Below, piece after piece: positions 22,277-32,802 of a stretch of DNA of 64,000 bases; the first letter of the stretch is position 1; the number at the start of each line of letters is the position of its first letter. This DNA comes from Zygaena filipendulae (Eukaryota > Arthropoda > Insecta > Lepidoptera > Zygaenidae). The position numbers and the translations under genes are program-made. The notes beneath the pieces were generated by a model that searched no databases, was not told the DNA's origin, and saw nothing but the letters and a program-made list of their open reading frames with translations. The DNA is taken from positions 4,851,001 to 4,915,000 of the forward strand of contig OU015652.1 in the NCBI GenBank assembly GCA_907165275.2, in the 5' to 3' direction.

Positions 22277-22864
22277 TTGAATATTATTAGGACTTTATCT
22301 TTGATATTGTACTACGTAGTAACATTAGATCATATATTTTTGTGCGTCATGATTGAAGGCATTTTATTCAAACTTGTAAGCCTAATAAAATTTTTGGACG
22401 GCAAAAAGTGTAAACGTATGAAAAAGTCAAGTTCCCAATTCTATAGCGTGAACTATCCAGATATTATATTCCAAAACGTATTTATCCCTCAGGATGTTAC
22501 GTTCGGTTTCGTTTCGGTGGAAGTTTTCAATCCCTCTGCGTTTTGGGAGTTCTACCTACTCGACAATCTTATCATGGAGGGAAGGGAGAGAGATTTTCCA
22601 GTGTCCGGCGCCCTCTCACCTCTGAGGATTTCCCAAGACGCCGCGACTGGAGGCTGCCGATACTATTTCAAATTATGCGTGTTGTCGGGCTTCGAGAGAT
22701 TTACATTTTTACATCGTATTTTATACCGGTGTTATGTATCCTCCCGTTTTGTTCGAAAAGACAACCTGTCGGATCATTCTTTCTTAAATAAATACACTTT
22801 GCGAGTTGCTTTTTTTTTCTATTTCGTTACAAGCAACACGCCCAATGTTTTTCTTCGTTATTGA
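22277..22864 (+). other. Longest ORF in the window (195 codons), unrecognised
   Basis: Open from ATG 22277 to a stop at 22862-22864. The N-terminal 40 residues are hydrophobic and the middle (about residues 85-125, 22530-22650) is GC-richer. Another frame is also open across 22543-22791. I recognise no domain, and the composition is not obviously coding. An ORF this long is uncommon by chance in AT-rich DNA but can occur in 64 kb read in six frames. Treated as a candidate only. Confidence 0.2.
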
Positions 22865-23640
22865 TTGAGGAGCGTCGTGGTGTTGCGTCGATATAGCCGT
22901 CGAGTGTTAAGTAGCATTTAAAATACACATCACGTGTACGTATGAAACGTATTCATGTACGTTCATAAAAGTATTATAAAAGTGGTGGGCGGAAGACGCA
23001 AACGAATGTTCTTAGCCGCGATCGCATTAGAGGCGGTACGTAGCCCTAGACGGGCTCAGATAATGCCATTGCAATACCCGAGATCCGATTGTATTGGCAA
23101 ATTGGATCAAATGCAGTGCTCGCCGCACAAAAGATAAGAACTGGAAACGATACGGGCGCAGAGGTAATATCATGTTGCGGCTATCGCGGTCCGATCGCCC
23201 CCGTGTACCGAACCACGACGATGAAAACGATCTATCGTAATCGCCCTGCGTATGCTATTTACTATCTTAATTTTTACTATGCCCACTTGAACATTGGGGT
23301 GCGCTCTTAAATCAGTCGCATTCGTGCTCGTTTAAGAATTGTAAAAATCATACATCTAGGACCCTAAAAAAGGACGGAATTTCATATTTCCGGTAAGTAG
23401 GTACTACCTAATATTGCAATACCAACAAACTATAACTATAACCACACCTATAACTACGTAAACACTACTGTGCAGGACAGTTTTTAAGTGAACTTTTGTA
23501 TGGGACTGTGTATCTACTTTTTATATAAGATCGATGCTATTTCCGTTTCATTGGCTCGACGTTCGGTACGCTGTCGATATCGAACAAAGTATTGGCAACT
23601 TTATGAATATAATATAATGAATGTTTGTGAAGCATTTCTG
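22865..23640. other. Non-coding DNA, slightly GC-richer, nothing recognised
   Basis: Short overlapping frames at 22955-23310 cover a GC-richer stretch (22980-23240, rich in CGATCG/GCGATC words) and match nothing I know. Confidence 0.35.
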
Positions 23641-23802
23641 CAATATTATATATGCGAATGTGATTTTGTTAGTTTGTTACGCTTCCACGCCTTAACTACT
23701 TAACCGATCATCATGAAATTTGCATACATGTACATGGGGTTCGTAGAAGTGTATAGGGTACCTTTAAACTGAATTTACCACGGGAAATTAGATAGAAGCT
23801 AG
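23641..23802 (+). mobile_element. Lep1-type Helitron, about 162 bp
   Basis: 'tattatatatgcgaatgtga', 'gtttgttacgcttccacgccttaactacttaaccgatcatcatgaaatttgcatac', then a decayed GC-rich end 'accacgggaaattagatagaag' and CTAG at 23799-23802. Confidence 0.7.
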
Positions 23803-26385
23803 TATTAAACAGTTTTAACCGTGTCTCAAAAATTTGTGAGACTATTCTACTCCATTACCTACAGTTAACGCTGCATTTTTGTAGTCAAATAACTGCATCT
23901 TATAGACTTTGGCGACTTACCTATTAATTAACAGCTATTGATTATGACAAAATCTTCTCTACATAGAGGCTTTTAAAAATATACATAAATTTATATTTTA
24001 ACCGCCATTTATGGTGTTATTTTGATGATTGCAAACGTCCTGTTCAAAGTTAATAGCGATGAGCGTTCAAACAACGGAACTCATTTCGACGTTACTCATA
24101 GGGTGAATTTTTAATCTACCGTGGGGGTCTCCCATACTCAACTATGTATGAAGGACCTTCGCTCTTTATGCGAGTAGCATCCGGTCGCACGAATACCATA
24201 TGAACCCTTTGTGATTGTCTGTCAGGGCTTAAGGTAAACCGATTACGTGCTAAAAATTCATAAAGCCATTGTCATCTTGGTGTACCAACGCCCAATGTTT
24301 AGTAAGAGGACTCGACGATAATCCATCTACATTCTAACTGACTACGATGAAAGTAAAAAATAAAATAAATTTACAGATTAAACTGTCCGGGTTGTGAGAA
24401 TTTTCGATGTTGTTCTTTACATAAACCAATATTAATATTGCACGACAATGTGACAACAACAGAAGATGGGTCGTAGGGAAAGAACCAACAAAATTAACAA
24501 AGTTTTCAACGCTCTTTCTGCCAACGCAAAATAAAAAATCTCAATCGGAATGTGATAAATAATAGGGCGCTGGCTTAGGCTTATCTGGCCTGGTGACTTA
24601 TGATATCATTATTTCCCTTTTTGCAAAATTTACCGAGCAAAAACAAGCACGCGGCGGGCATACTAATTCTTTTCGGTCAATATATTGATATCGGCGCTCC
24701 GCCCATCAAGCCCTTCGTAATATAAATGGCGGAATCTATTCAAAATAAAACAGAATCGGGCAATTTCAGTGTTAAAATATAATAATTCAAATTTCTCCTG
24801 TTGTTTACCGGCAACGCTTCGGTGGCTATATGAACTCTTAAAATCTACCCACATCCGTAACGTGAGCCTACTCCGTTATTTATTATGGAAAGCCACGTTT
24901 CATTGTTGTTGCCTGTTTAATTTTTTTTTATCCCTCTATTTTCTGTAGGCATAGGCATGCCAGCTACCTGCGGATATTCCTGTGATTGTCGGAGATTATA
25001 AATTATGCTTCCCAGCCCCCGTATTTCTCCCACGAAAGATATGTGATTTATATATTATCATCAGCCACTTGGCGTACGTAGAGCAAGGGAATAATAATAA
25101 TACAGATCAGCATGGCCGAAGGAAGAATGATGTGCTCCTAAGAAATGTGGTTGTTTTGCCTTTTGTAAAGGAGAATAATGCCCATTTGCCACCGCCCCCG
25201 CATAAAATGTAGTGATTTACCAGAAAATACTGCTTATTTGCATTGCCGATAGATCTCTCCGCGTGAACGTAAAACATTTTGACGTAAAACTGAATGGACG
25301 AAATAAGATATGAATGGTCTCCAGTACAGAAAATCTCGGATTTTACAACCATAATAATATCATATATCTTAAAGCAAAATATGCCCCGATCTCATATTAT
25401 TCAATCTCTTTGACATCATCCGCCATATTCAGATAAGCGTGTAGGTAAGTTTTATGCTCACTAAAGAATTTTTATTCATTTTAGTCTAAATTTAAAGCGT
25501 GGTTTATAATCCATAAAATTTTGATATTTTCATTAAAATGCAGAAGGTTTTATATTAAATTTGCTAGTGCTAACTAGATAGGTAAAAGTTATTTTATCGC
25601 TTTATAGTGTTAAAAATGCAACGTCAGAATTGAACATGCCGATTGATTTATTTCTGTTCTCAATAGTTTTTGTTAAATCTCTACAATTTATTTTTGTTTA
25701 AAACAACATATTGTGTAAAGTATAAAGTATATTTAATTCTTTAAACTCATAATAATACATATTTTAAGTATAAAATGGTATTTAAATACTTCAAGAGTAA
25801 TGGATTAGTCCTGGAGTGACCTACTTTGGTAACTACCTAATATAATAAATATAAATTTAATTTTTTTGTATCAGGTAATGTGAATTACAAGGATATCTAA
25901 AAAGCATATTCATTTAATTTTTTCTATGCGTTCGTGTACAGTAATTAATTCTATATGATTTGAGTATGAAGAAATTTCATCTCAACAACCCTTGTGTACG
26001 GGCTAGATACTTGAGTATGCATATTGTCTCTAAAATATGTATGTGTCATATAATAATTAAAACCCACCACGCACCTACCACAGTTGAAAGTATGGGGGAG
26101 AGGGCTGGTAGATTGTTTTTAATGTTGCTGGCATGCACCTGCTGACTTTCGTTTTTTATAACACATATTGTATCTCCACACAATATCTCTGTTCTTCACT
26201 GTTTCATAAGTGGGGTGAACGACCTATTGACAAGCTATCGTAGTGTTTGAGTGCTTGAACTTTTATAGAGTTCTATTTTAAAAAAATATTTTGTACCTAC
26301 CTACTTTTTGTGCCTATTCAGATTTTAAATAAAAAAAATAATTGTGTTTATTTTACCAAGATGAATAAATAAACGAGGTAGAAAA
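23803..26385. other. Non-coding DNA, nothing recognised
   Basis: About 2.6 kb without transposon termini. Overlapping frames at 24982-25212 (plus) and 25107-25352 (minus) lie in moderate-GC DNA and resemble no known protein. 25370-26380 is very AT-rich. Confidence 0.4.
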
Positions 26386-26534
26386 TCTTACTATTATTAA
26401 TGCGAAAGAAAGTTTGTTTGTTACGCTTTCACGCCTTAACAACTCAACCGATCACCATGACGTTTTGCATACACGTTATCAGGGGTACAATAAAAGGACA
26501 TTACGGAATGAATGAATTAGCGAGGAACAGCTAG
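26386..26534 (+). mobile_element. Lep1-type Helitron, 149 bp
   Basis: Starts TCTTACTATTATTAATGCG. The line 'TTTGTTTGTTACGCTTTCACGCCTTAACAACTCAACCGATCACCATG...CACGTTATCAGGGGTAC' is well preserved. The 3' hairpin has decayed (gaatgaattagcgaggaac), ending AG-CTAG at 26531-26534. Confidence 0.75.
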
Positions 26535-26674
26535 TTATATATAGATATATTTTTGGTATTCTGTAGCTGTTTGTGAGTTTATGGTGATTTCACGAATTGC
26601 TGAACCAAAATAACATATAAAAATTATAGCAATAAGTTGCCAGAGCGTAGGGATTTGTATTACGATAGTTAATT

Positions 26675-26740
26675 TCACTAACCGACTTCCAAAAAGGAGG
26701 AGGTTCTATGTTCGATTGTATGTATGTTTTTTCTTCTAAG
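26675..26740 (+). repeat. Terminus of a dispersed repeat (ACCGACTTCCAAAAAGGAGG)
   Basis: 'ctaaccgacttccaaaaaggaggaggttctatgttcgattgtatgtatg' is a line common in moth genomes, as remembered. Decayed, opposite-strand counterparts occur near 55262-55280 and 58725-58748. Only one end is traceable. Confidence 0.45.
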
Positions 26741-27478
26741 TATAGCAAATGTTATATAATCATATTAATGTTATAATATGTTATAACAAGTTGCTAGCTT
26801 TTCACGTGATCCCCGTGAAATTTGAATTATACTTACCTACTTACATAAAAACTTTGAACATGTCTTTTGTCCCGCAGCGCCTAATTAAATTTTGAAATAT
26901 CCTAAATAGGTTGTTTACCTAATTTGTTGCAAAAATTTCCACAAGTAGTTTTGTCTCTATGTTAATAATTATGTCAGCCAGTTTTTCTTTTTATCTAAGT
27001 ATACTTTGATATGAGAAGTGCCCAGTTTATGACATGTTTTATTTTTTAAACAACTTCACACATACAACATGTAAACATAGTAATAGTCATGAGTAGTTTG
27101 AGTTGTTTATTATCGACTAATTTGATTTATTATACAAACACGCTACTAAAACGCAATCCATTAAACCGAACCGACATTGTGCAGAATACATAGCGTTCAC
27201 AAAACCTAATGTTAACAGTAAACAGTGAGTTGTGAAAGACCACGTTTAAGGTGTGGTTGGATATCATTTTTCACGAACACAGTCGCCTGATATCGGCTAA
27301 TGCTTTACGCCGCGCCGCCGCGCCGCTGCGCTCCGCGCGGGCTCGCCTCCGCCCGATAGAGAGGAAATGAAGACAGATTAACGTCGCGTGACTCTACAAG
27401 GCTGATGCTAACTTGACGAAGACGACCACTTACATAAATGTTGTGATCTTTACCCGCTTGTGCTCTGAATTGTTTTTA
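26741..27478. other. Non-coding DNA with a GC-rich patch
   Basis: AT-rich apart from 27295-27355, which is a run of CGCCGCGCCGCC/CTGCGCTCCGCGCGGG sequence, one of the GC peaks of the window. No ORF-based or repeat-based explanation was found for it. Confidence 0.4.
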
Positions 27479-27677
27479 TCCTACTAATATTATAAATGTG
27501 AAAGTGTGGATGTTTGGATGTTTGTTACTCAATCACGCAAAAACGACAGAACGGATTTGGATGAAATTTGGCATGCACTTTGTCAGGGGTACAGAGAAGG
27601 ACATAGGGTACTTTTTATCCCGGAATTCCTGCGAGAACTCCGAAATGAACGCGGGTGAAATCGCGGGGAACAGCTTG
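27479..27677 (+). mobile_element. Near-intact Lep1-type Helitron, 199 bp
   Basis: Starts TCCTACTAATATTATAAATG. The line 'gtttgttactcaatcacgcaaaaacgacagaacggatttggatgaaatttggcatgcactttgtcaggggtac' is nearly consensus. Then come 'acatagggtactttttatcccggaatt' and hairpin CGCGGGTGAAATCGCGGGG, ending CTTG instead of CTAG. The 60-codon frame across it is incidental. Confidence 0.85.
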
Positions 27678-27839
27678 TAGTAAATAGTTTTGAGTACACT
27701 GAAAATATTTGGTATGTTTTAACACTTTAATTAGGTGCAAATATTTTAAAATCAGATAAATCTTCGTTTAATAATTACAAAGGAGAGCGTTTACATCTGC
27801 AACGCAGTTTTACACTAATGCGGGTATTATCGTTCTAAA

Positions 27840-28060
27840 CTATTTTGTACATCTGGCTTTTATTCCAATAAAAGAATTTATTATTATTATAATATTATAC
27901 CTTTGTTTCCCATCTCTCTCTACCGTAGGTTGCCTAAGAAAAGTTCGCCTTTGGCTTTAATTTATACTTATTTTATGTGTTTCAGTGTTTTGTAAATATG
28001 TTTCTCTACTATGTGTCTGTGTGTTTGTGTGCAATAAAATATATTTGATTTGATGAAATA
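27840..28060 (+). mobile_element. Two adjacent decayed retroelement 3' tails
   Basis: The first ends 'cttttattccaataaaagaatttattattattat' (27856-27893). The second runs 'taggttgcctaagaaaagttcgcctttggc' (27926-27957) to 'gtgtgtttgtgtgcaataaaatatatttgatttgat' (28019-28054). Both look like 3' ends of non-LTR retrotransposons with AATAAA-type signals and short-repeat tails. No coding sequence precedes them. Family names not assigned. Confidence 0.45.
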
Positions 28061-29133
28061 GTGACATTAATATTTAGCACCTAAAGGTATTATTTATAGA
28101 TAAAACGTTAAAAAAAACGGTTTATGTAAAATATGTATAGGAATTACAATTAGCTATCATCGTTCAAAAGTGTAATTAAGAAAAAAATCATGATTTATTA
28201 GAAAATATTGAAAATCTCACGAAATAAAACTAGAGTGACGCAAACAATTTATCTTCCTATGTGCCGTACACTCAACAGCCACAGCCTTAATGTAAAAACG
28301 GAAAGCAATGTTACGTTAGAAATTAATTCGAAATGCGAAACTCTCGTTTATTTTTATTTTGGGAATCATTTATTTTCGTCAAACAATTAGGCTGCGAGGC
28401 CCGCGTCTCTCACAAGCCCGCCCCGCCAGTTCGATGGAGGAAACTTCACGTCACAACGGTTTGCCTCCGCCTAAAAAGGGTTATTCCAACGCACATTTTT
28501 TGTTGCATAATCCTACCTAACGGAAATGCCTTTTGTGCCTGCGTCTATACGAGCGCGTCGTTCGTAGGTTCACTGTACCGACCAACGTTGAGATGGGAGT
28601 TTAAAAATGTCATTTACAGTGAGCCAAGTAAATCCAGATTTGTTGTTGTTGAGTGACTTTCTAATTCCGCTGGCGCGGGAAGAACTTTGTGAAACGTATA
28701 CCGTGTTCATGAGACTTGTTAGTGACCGCGAACTCGCCCCGCCTAATCCGATCCGTGGGCTCGAAATGTTCCCCAAACTTGTGCCGGACACCCCCTCCAA
28801 CGTTGCCCGCTTTATAATCTATGTACCTACCCGTATTCTATAACAAAATACTTTGATTAATTCCGAACCGCAGCCGGAACAAAGCTATGCTGCTGAAACA
28901 AAACTGTTGTTCTCACTGTAATCCCTATAAATTCGCCAGTTGTGGAAGTTCGTCGTTAATCCGAAATGAATACTTTTTACACTGTAAGTTTTTAAATTTA
29001 ATCACTTCATAGATGGAATTTGAAATCATTTACCGCTTACTACGAAAATTATGAGAATATTTGCATAAAAATATGTACCTACTTAACTGTAATAATCTAT
29101 TTTATATACATACTAGCTGTTTTTTATATAAAA
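28061..29133. other. Non-coding DNA with a 450-bp GC-richer island
   Basis: 28390-28810 is clearly GC-richer than its surroundings and is open in several overlapping frames: 28333-28656 plus (107 codons), 28607-28843 plus (78) and 28570-28800 minus (76). None gives a recognisable domain. It could be a conserved regulatory block or an unidentified untranslated exon. Confidence 0.35.
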
Positions 29134-29282
29134 CTAGCTGTCCCCCGCGAGTTCCCGCGGGAATTCCGGGATAAAAACTATCCTATCTTTCATAAATGGT
29201 TACAAAATTTTATCAAAATCCGCGTTCAGTAGTTTCGGAGTCCATCGCGAACAAACAACGTGACACGTGATTTATATATAGA
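29134..29282 (-). mobile_element. Lep1-type Helitron, 149 bp
   Basis: Minus-strand start TCTATATATAAATCACGTG; minus-strand end CGCGGGGGACAG-CTAG. Body 'gttcccgcgggaattccgggataaaaactatcctat...aaatggttacaaaattttatcaaaatccg'. A second 'tactagctgt' lies 22 bp to the left at 29111, apparently a duplicated terminus. Confidence 0.7.
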
Positions 29283-29309
29283 TTAAGTATTACAATTAAG
29301 TTTCTGTTT

Positions 29310-29600
29310 AGTTTTTGGAGATCCCGCTGGTTTTCCGAGATAAAACTACTTACTACCCTATTTTTTTCTGTACCCACCTACCCTTGGCAAAGTGTAGGTA
29401 ATCTGTAAAATTTATTATAGTTTCTTCCATGTTAATTTCGGAGTTTCCATGGAAATTCCGAGATAAAAAGTAGCCTATGTCCTTCCCTGTACCCCTGAAA
29501 ACGTGTATGCAAAATCTTGTGGGTATCGGTTGAGCCGTTTAGCCGTGAAAGCGTAACAAACAAACAAACAAAAAAAACCCACATTTACAATATAGGCAAG
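29310..29600 (-). mobile_element. Composite Lep1-type Helitron, decayed
   Basis: Contains two 'pre-body' segments: 'gagatcccgctggttttccgagataaaa...tgtacccacctacccttggcaaagtg' and 'aatttcggagtttccatggaaattccgagataaaaagtagcctatgtccttccctgtacccctgaaaacgtgtatgcaaaat...ggttgagccgtttagccgtgaaagcgtaacaaacaaacaaac'. The 5' end is 'acatttacaatataggcaagga'. The 3' CTAG end is lost. Confidence 0.6.
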
Positions 29601-29810
29601 GATGTAGGATGTTTAGGGTTTATTTAGACAACCGATAATCGTAAATACATGATATTGGTATATACGTATTTAGCCCAAAAAACTTATTTTACTTTATAAT
29701 AAAAAAAAAATATAAGTACAACAGTACATTTTAGTTCAAACCAACTAAGTAATACTACATATTACTATATTTTAGAGACAGTAGAGACGGATAGTCTGCA
29801 AATGACTAAA

Positions 29811-29860
29811 ATTCATTTAGATGCATACGGCATATGTATATGCCGTATGCATAAATGAAT
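29811..29860. repeat. Near-perfect 50-bp palindrome
   Basis: The core ATGCATACGGCATA-TGTA-TATGCCGTATGCAT at 29821-29852 is a perfect 14-bp inverted repeat with a 4-nt loop. It extends outward through ATTCATTT and AAATGAAT with a 2-nt bulge. No related copy was noticed elsewhere in the window. Confidence 0.75.
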
Positions 29861-31639
29861 ACTATGGTATAGTATTTACCGGTATAAAAGGTTAGTTTAA
29901 AAAAAACATGGATTATGTTTACCAAATAAAATGCAGGAAGTATTTCTTTTGTTAGTGCACAATTTAAACAGATTCGAAAGATAAAGCTAAATGTAGGTAC
30001 TCAGCTAAAATATGCATCAAACTTTAACCAATAAGCTGGATAAACTTTTCAGGGAACTTTAATAGCAGAATGGCAGTTTACCAGGCAATCAGTTTGCAGC
30101 AGGAGGTTCTATTAACCAGCCAGCAGCGTGCCAGTCTCACTAATCAATCGACGATCGCGTGCCACTCGCACTATCTGTCTTTGGTCGATTCGTCCAGATA
30201 CCGCTGCGAATGCAAGATTACCTACGTGTACGGGAATAGGCTATTTACAAAATTAATATACGTACTTACTTACCTTATATGCATTACAAAATTTAATGAG
30301 ATCAGAAAGTTGCAAAGGAAATACGTCACTTAGTTAATGTAACAGAAATCGTAAACGATTTTTTAAACATAAAATGCAACTATTTCATATATCCAAATCC
30401 ATCACAAATATTACCTACTATGTAAAACTATCATTCATAACCGTACCTACTTTTGCATAAAAAAATATTGTGACGACCAAAAAATGAAAGCATCTAACGT
30501 TTGGTTCAACTTTTCAATAAATGAATAACAAATATTATTTTTATAAATGTGTGAAGTTAATATTACATAGTTAAAAAGAGAACTATAGATAGTTAAAATT
30601 TATAGCAGGTAATAAAAATAATGAAAAATTGTTATATCATAATATATTAAATGGGCTCGAGCAATTTAAAGTATAAAACCACTGAATCATAAATCACGGA
30701 GCACTTAATACTAAGCTTTTCCGACAGTGAAAAGTTTAAAACAAGAGCTGGAAATCGCCAGATAACTTTTTTATTACATTACAGTCATATTTCTACTTGA
30801 AGAGAAGATACCATATGTTCAAATATTGAGAGTTGATAATCTACAAAAAGAACCGACCTGGAGTGAAATAAAAAAGACGAGAAAAAGCAAACTTTTACAA
30901 GGGCGAGATAATTCCTGAGTATCGTGGATTCCGAGGAAATAACCGTACGTCTCCGAGATAACGAAAGGGACCGGCTCATTAACGTCAACACGGATCTGGG
31001 GCAAGTTTATGCCCACCGATACCTTTAAGGTTTACAAAACAGCTAAGCGGTCGCAATCTAGCCGGGCGCAAAAAATATCTCCATCCTACATAATCCTGGT
31101 GGAATGCCCTTTAAGAGCCTCACAATTTCATGCTAAGTATCGCAATTTCAAGACGGCAAGCCGGTCTCAGGGAGAGGGTTGAAAAAATATGATACACAGC
31201 GCGCAAGGTGCGGGAGGGGAGGGACAATCACGGTTAGTTAGCGGACAGATGCTCCGGGCGCGGCGGGAGATAACGCTCCGCGTGGTTTGCTGGAGTTGCT
31301 CCTGCGGTGAGGTAAGACGTTACCGCGCATTCAAAACAAAATATTGTACTACATATTCAATTATACACTAACAATTAATGCAACCTATTTACAACATTTA
31401 CTCTGGAAATTCAGAAACTGCAAAATTTTGGTTTAGTCGAAAACAATTTCCAAAGCTAACGACAGAAAAATAACCTTATTTTCACTTTTGGTACTATTAC
31501 TATAATATTATTAACGGTATTATCATTTGTAAGATATAATACTCGCTTGTTTAAAACCTAAAACCATGTGTCATGTAATATTAAATAAAATACTGATATT
31601 ATGGTACCTATAGGGCGTACACAATAGGAAGAGCATTTA
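29861..31639. other. Non-coding DNA, nothing recognised
   Basis: Frames at 30070-30333 (plus) and 30785-31016 (minus) fall in moderately GC-rich stretches but resemble no known protein. A GC-rich patch lies at 31195-31325. Confidence 0.35.
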
Positions 31640-31785
31640 AGATAACTGCGACTTGACTCCCGCTGGGTGATGAACACAAAATCCACACAACACGTAGGTA
31701 GTTTACAATAATTTAGTATAATATATCACATGTTTGCTCGGTTTCGTGCTTAGCCTTAGTGTGGATCAAAGAGACTAGGTAGGCT
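31640..31785 (+). mobile_element. Decayed family A SINE
   Basis: 'gacttgactcccgctgggtgatgaacacaaaatcc', then 'tatatcacatgtttgctcggttt' and 'cgtgcttagccttagtgtggatcaaagagac' align with the body and 3' half of the SINE at 18241-18514. The tRNA-like head is largely lost and the ATT tail is missing. Confidence 0.6.
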
Positions 31786-32312
31786 AGGCTGCGGAATAAA
31801 AGCGAGATATATTCACCCAATATTTTTTCAATATTTTTAATTAATTCATCTGTGGCTTTTCACAAGCCTCTTGATGAAAACAGTGATTAATTATTATTCT
31901 TGTAAAACAAGAATTTTAAATGAAGATTACATAGCGAAAACATTTTAAATAGGTACAAGTAGGATCCGGCGGCAACATTAACAGTTTTATCAAACAAATT
32001 CTACTCGGTCTGGTGCAATTTATTGGACATTCCAAGCTCGTTATGAGGATGAGCGCTAAAGCTTCCAGTTTGAAATTATGTGCGTGTAATCACATTAAAT
32101 ATAATGCATCTGTAGGTATACCGTATACAAAAAGTGCGCTTTTATTTCATGATAAATTCGAATGCATGAATTACACGGATGATATACTTGAAGAAAAAAA
32201 AATTTTGGCTACTATTGAATGTGAGATTAAAAACAAACGAACTTACCTAACAAACAAAGTGTAGGTAGGGTGTAGGATATTTTAGGACTTATGACTTTTG
32301 TTTGTTACACAG
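31786..32312. other. Non-coding DNA with an 83-codon unrecognised ORF
   Basis: The frame 32013-32264 (MQFIGHSKLVMRMSAK..., Lys-rich end) has a plausible start but no recognised domain. It ends 50 bp before a Helitron and is most likely chance. Confidence 0.25.
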
Positions 32313-32504
32313 CAGCTGTTCCCCGCGGATTACACCCGCATTAATTTCGGAGTTCCTGCGGGAGTATCAAAATAACAGTACCCCATGTCCTTTTTTATAC
32401 CCCTGACAACGTGTATGCAAATTGTCATGATGATCGGTTGAGTAGCTAAGGCGTGAAAAGGTAACAGATAGACAGAGTTACTTTTACGTATAATATTAGT
32501 ATGA
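32313..32504 (-). mobile_element. Lep1-type Helitron, about 192 bp
   Basis: Minus-strand 5' end TCATACTAATATTATACG. The line 'ttacgccttagctactcaaccgatcatcatgac' and 'cgttgtcaggggtataaaaaaggacatgggg' are clear in reverse complement. 3' hairpin with CTG end (CAGCTG instead of CTAG). Both ends traceable. Confidence 0.75.
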
Positions 32505-32552
32505 ATTGTAAATGGATCAGTATGAATAGCACCATTTGTGCCACTGTCGTCA

Positions 32553-32690
32553 GCACCTTAGGTCTAGCGGTTAGCGAACCTGACTGCTACGTTAGATATC
32601 GTGGGTTCAATCTCTCCATCAGGTTAAACATTTATGTGGTGATCTTTTTTGTTTCAACACCCTTAGTCTATTTCACATTCGAACTAATCA
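32553..32690 (+). mobile_element. tRNA-derived SINE fragment (family B)
   Basis: Box-A-like 'aggtctagcggttagcga' at 32560-32578 and box-B-like GGGTTCAATCTC at 32603-32614, 30-40 nt apart. Downstream 'ttaaacatttatgtggtgat' resembles a SINE body. The acceptor stem does not pair, so it is not a tRNA gene. Head differs from family A. Confidence 0.5.
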
Positions 32691-32771
32691 ACTGACTGCG
32701 TGCGTGGTTATTTTATGTCTTAGAATAGGGTATAAGGAACCCAGAAAAGTTTTTGCCCGAACGAATACAGA

Positions 32772-32802
32772 TTTTCACCCGAGTGAAACAGCGGGATGCT
32801 AG
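32772..32802 (+). mobile_element. Helitron-like 3'-end fragment
   Basis: 'tttcacccgagtgaaacagcgggatg' followed by CTAG at 32799-32802. Only the terminal hairpin and end remain. Confidence 0.45.

Noticed and set aside
22500..22530. Plus-strand TFGFVSVEVF resembling the RNP1 motif expected in the next Musashi exon
   Set aside because: Wrong strand for the gene, not followed by the conserved family sequence, and not bounded by suitable splice sites.
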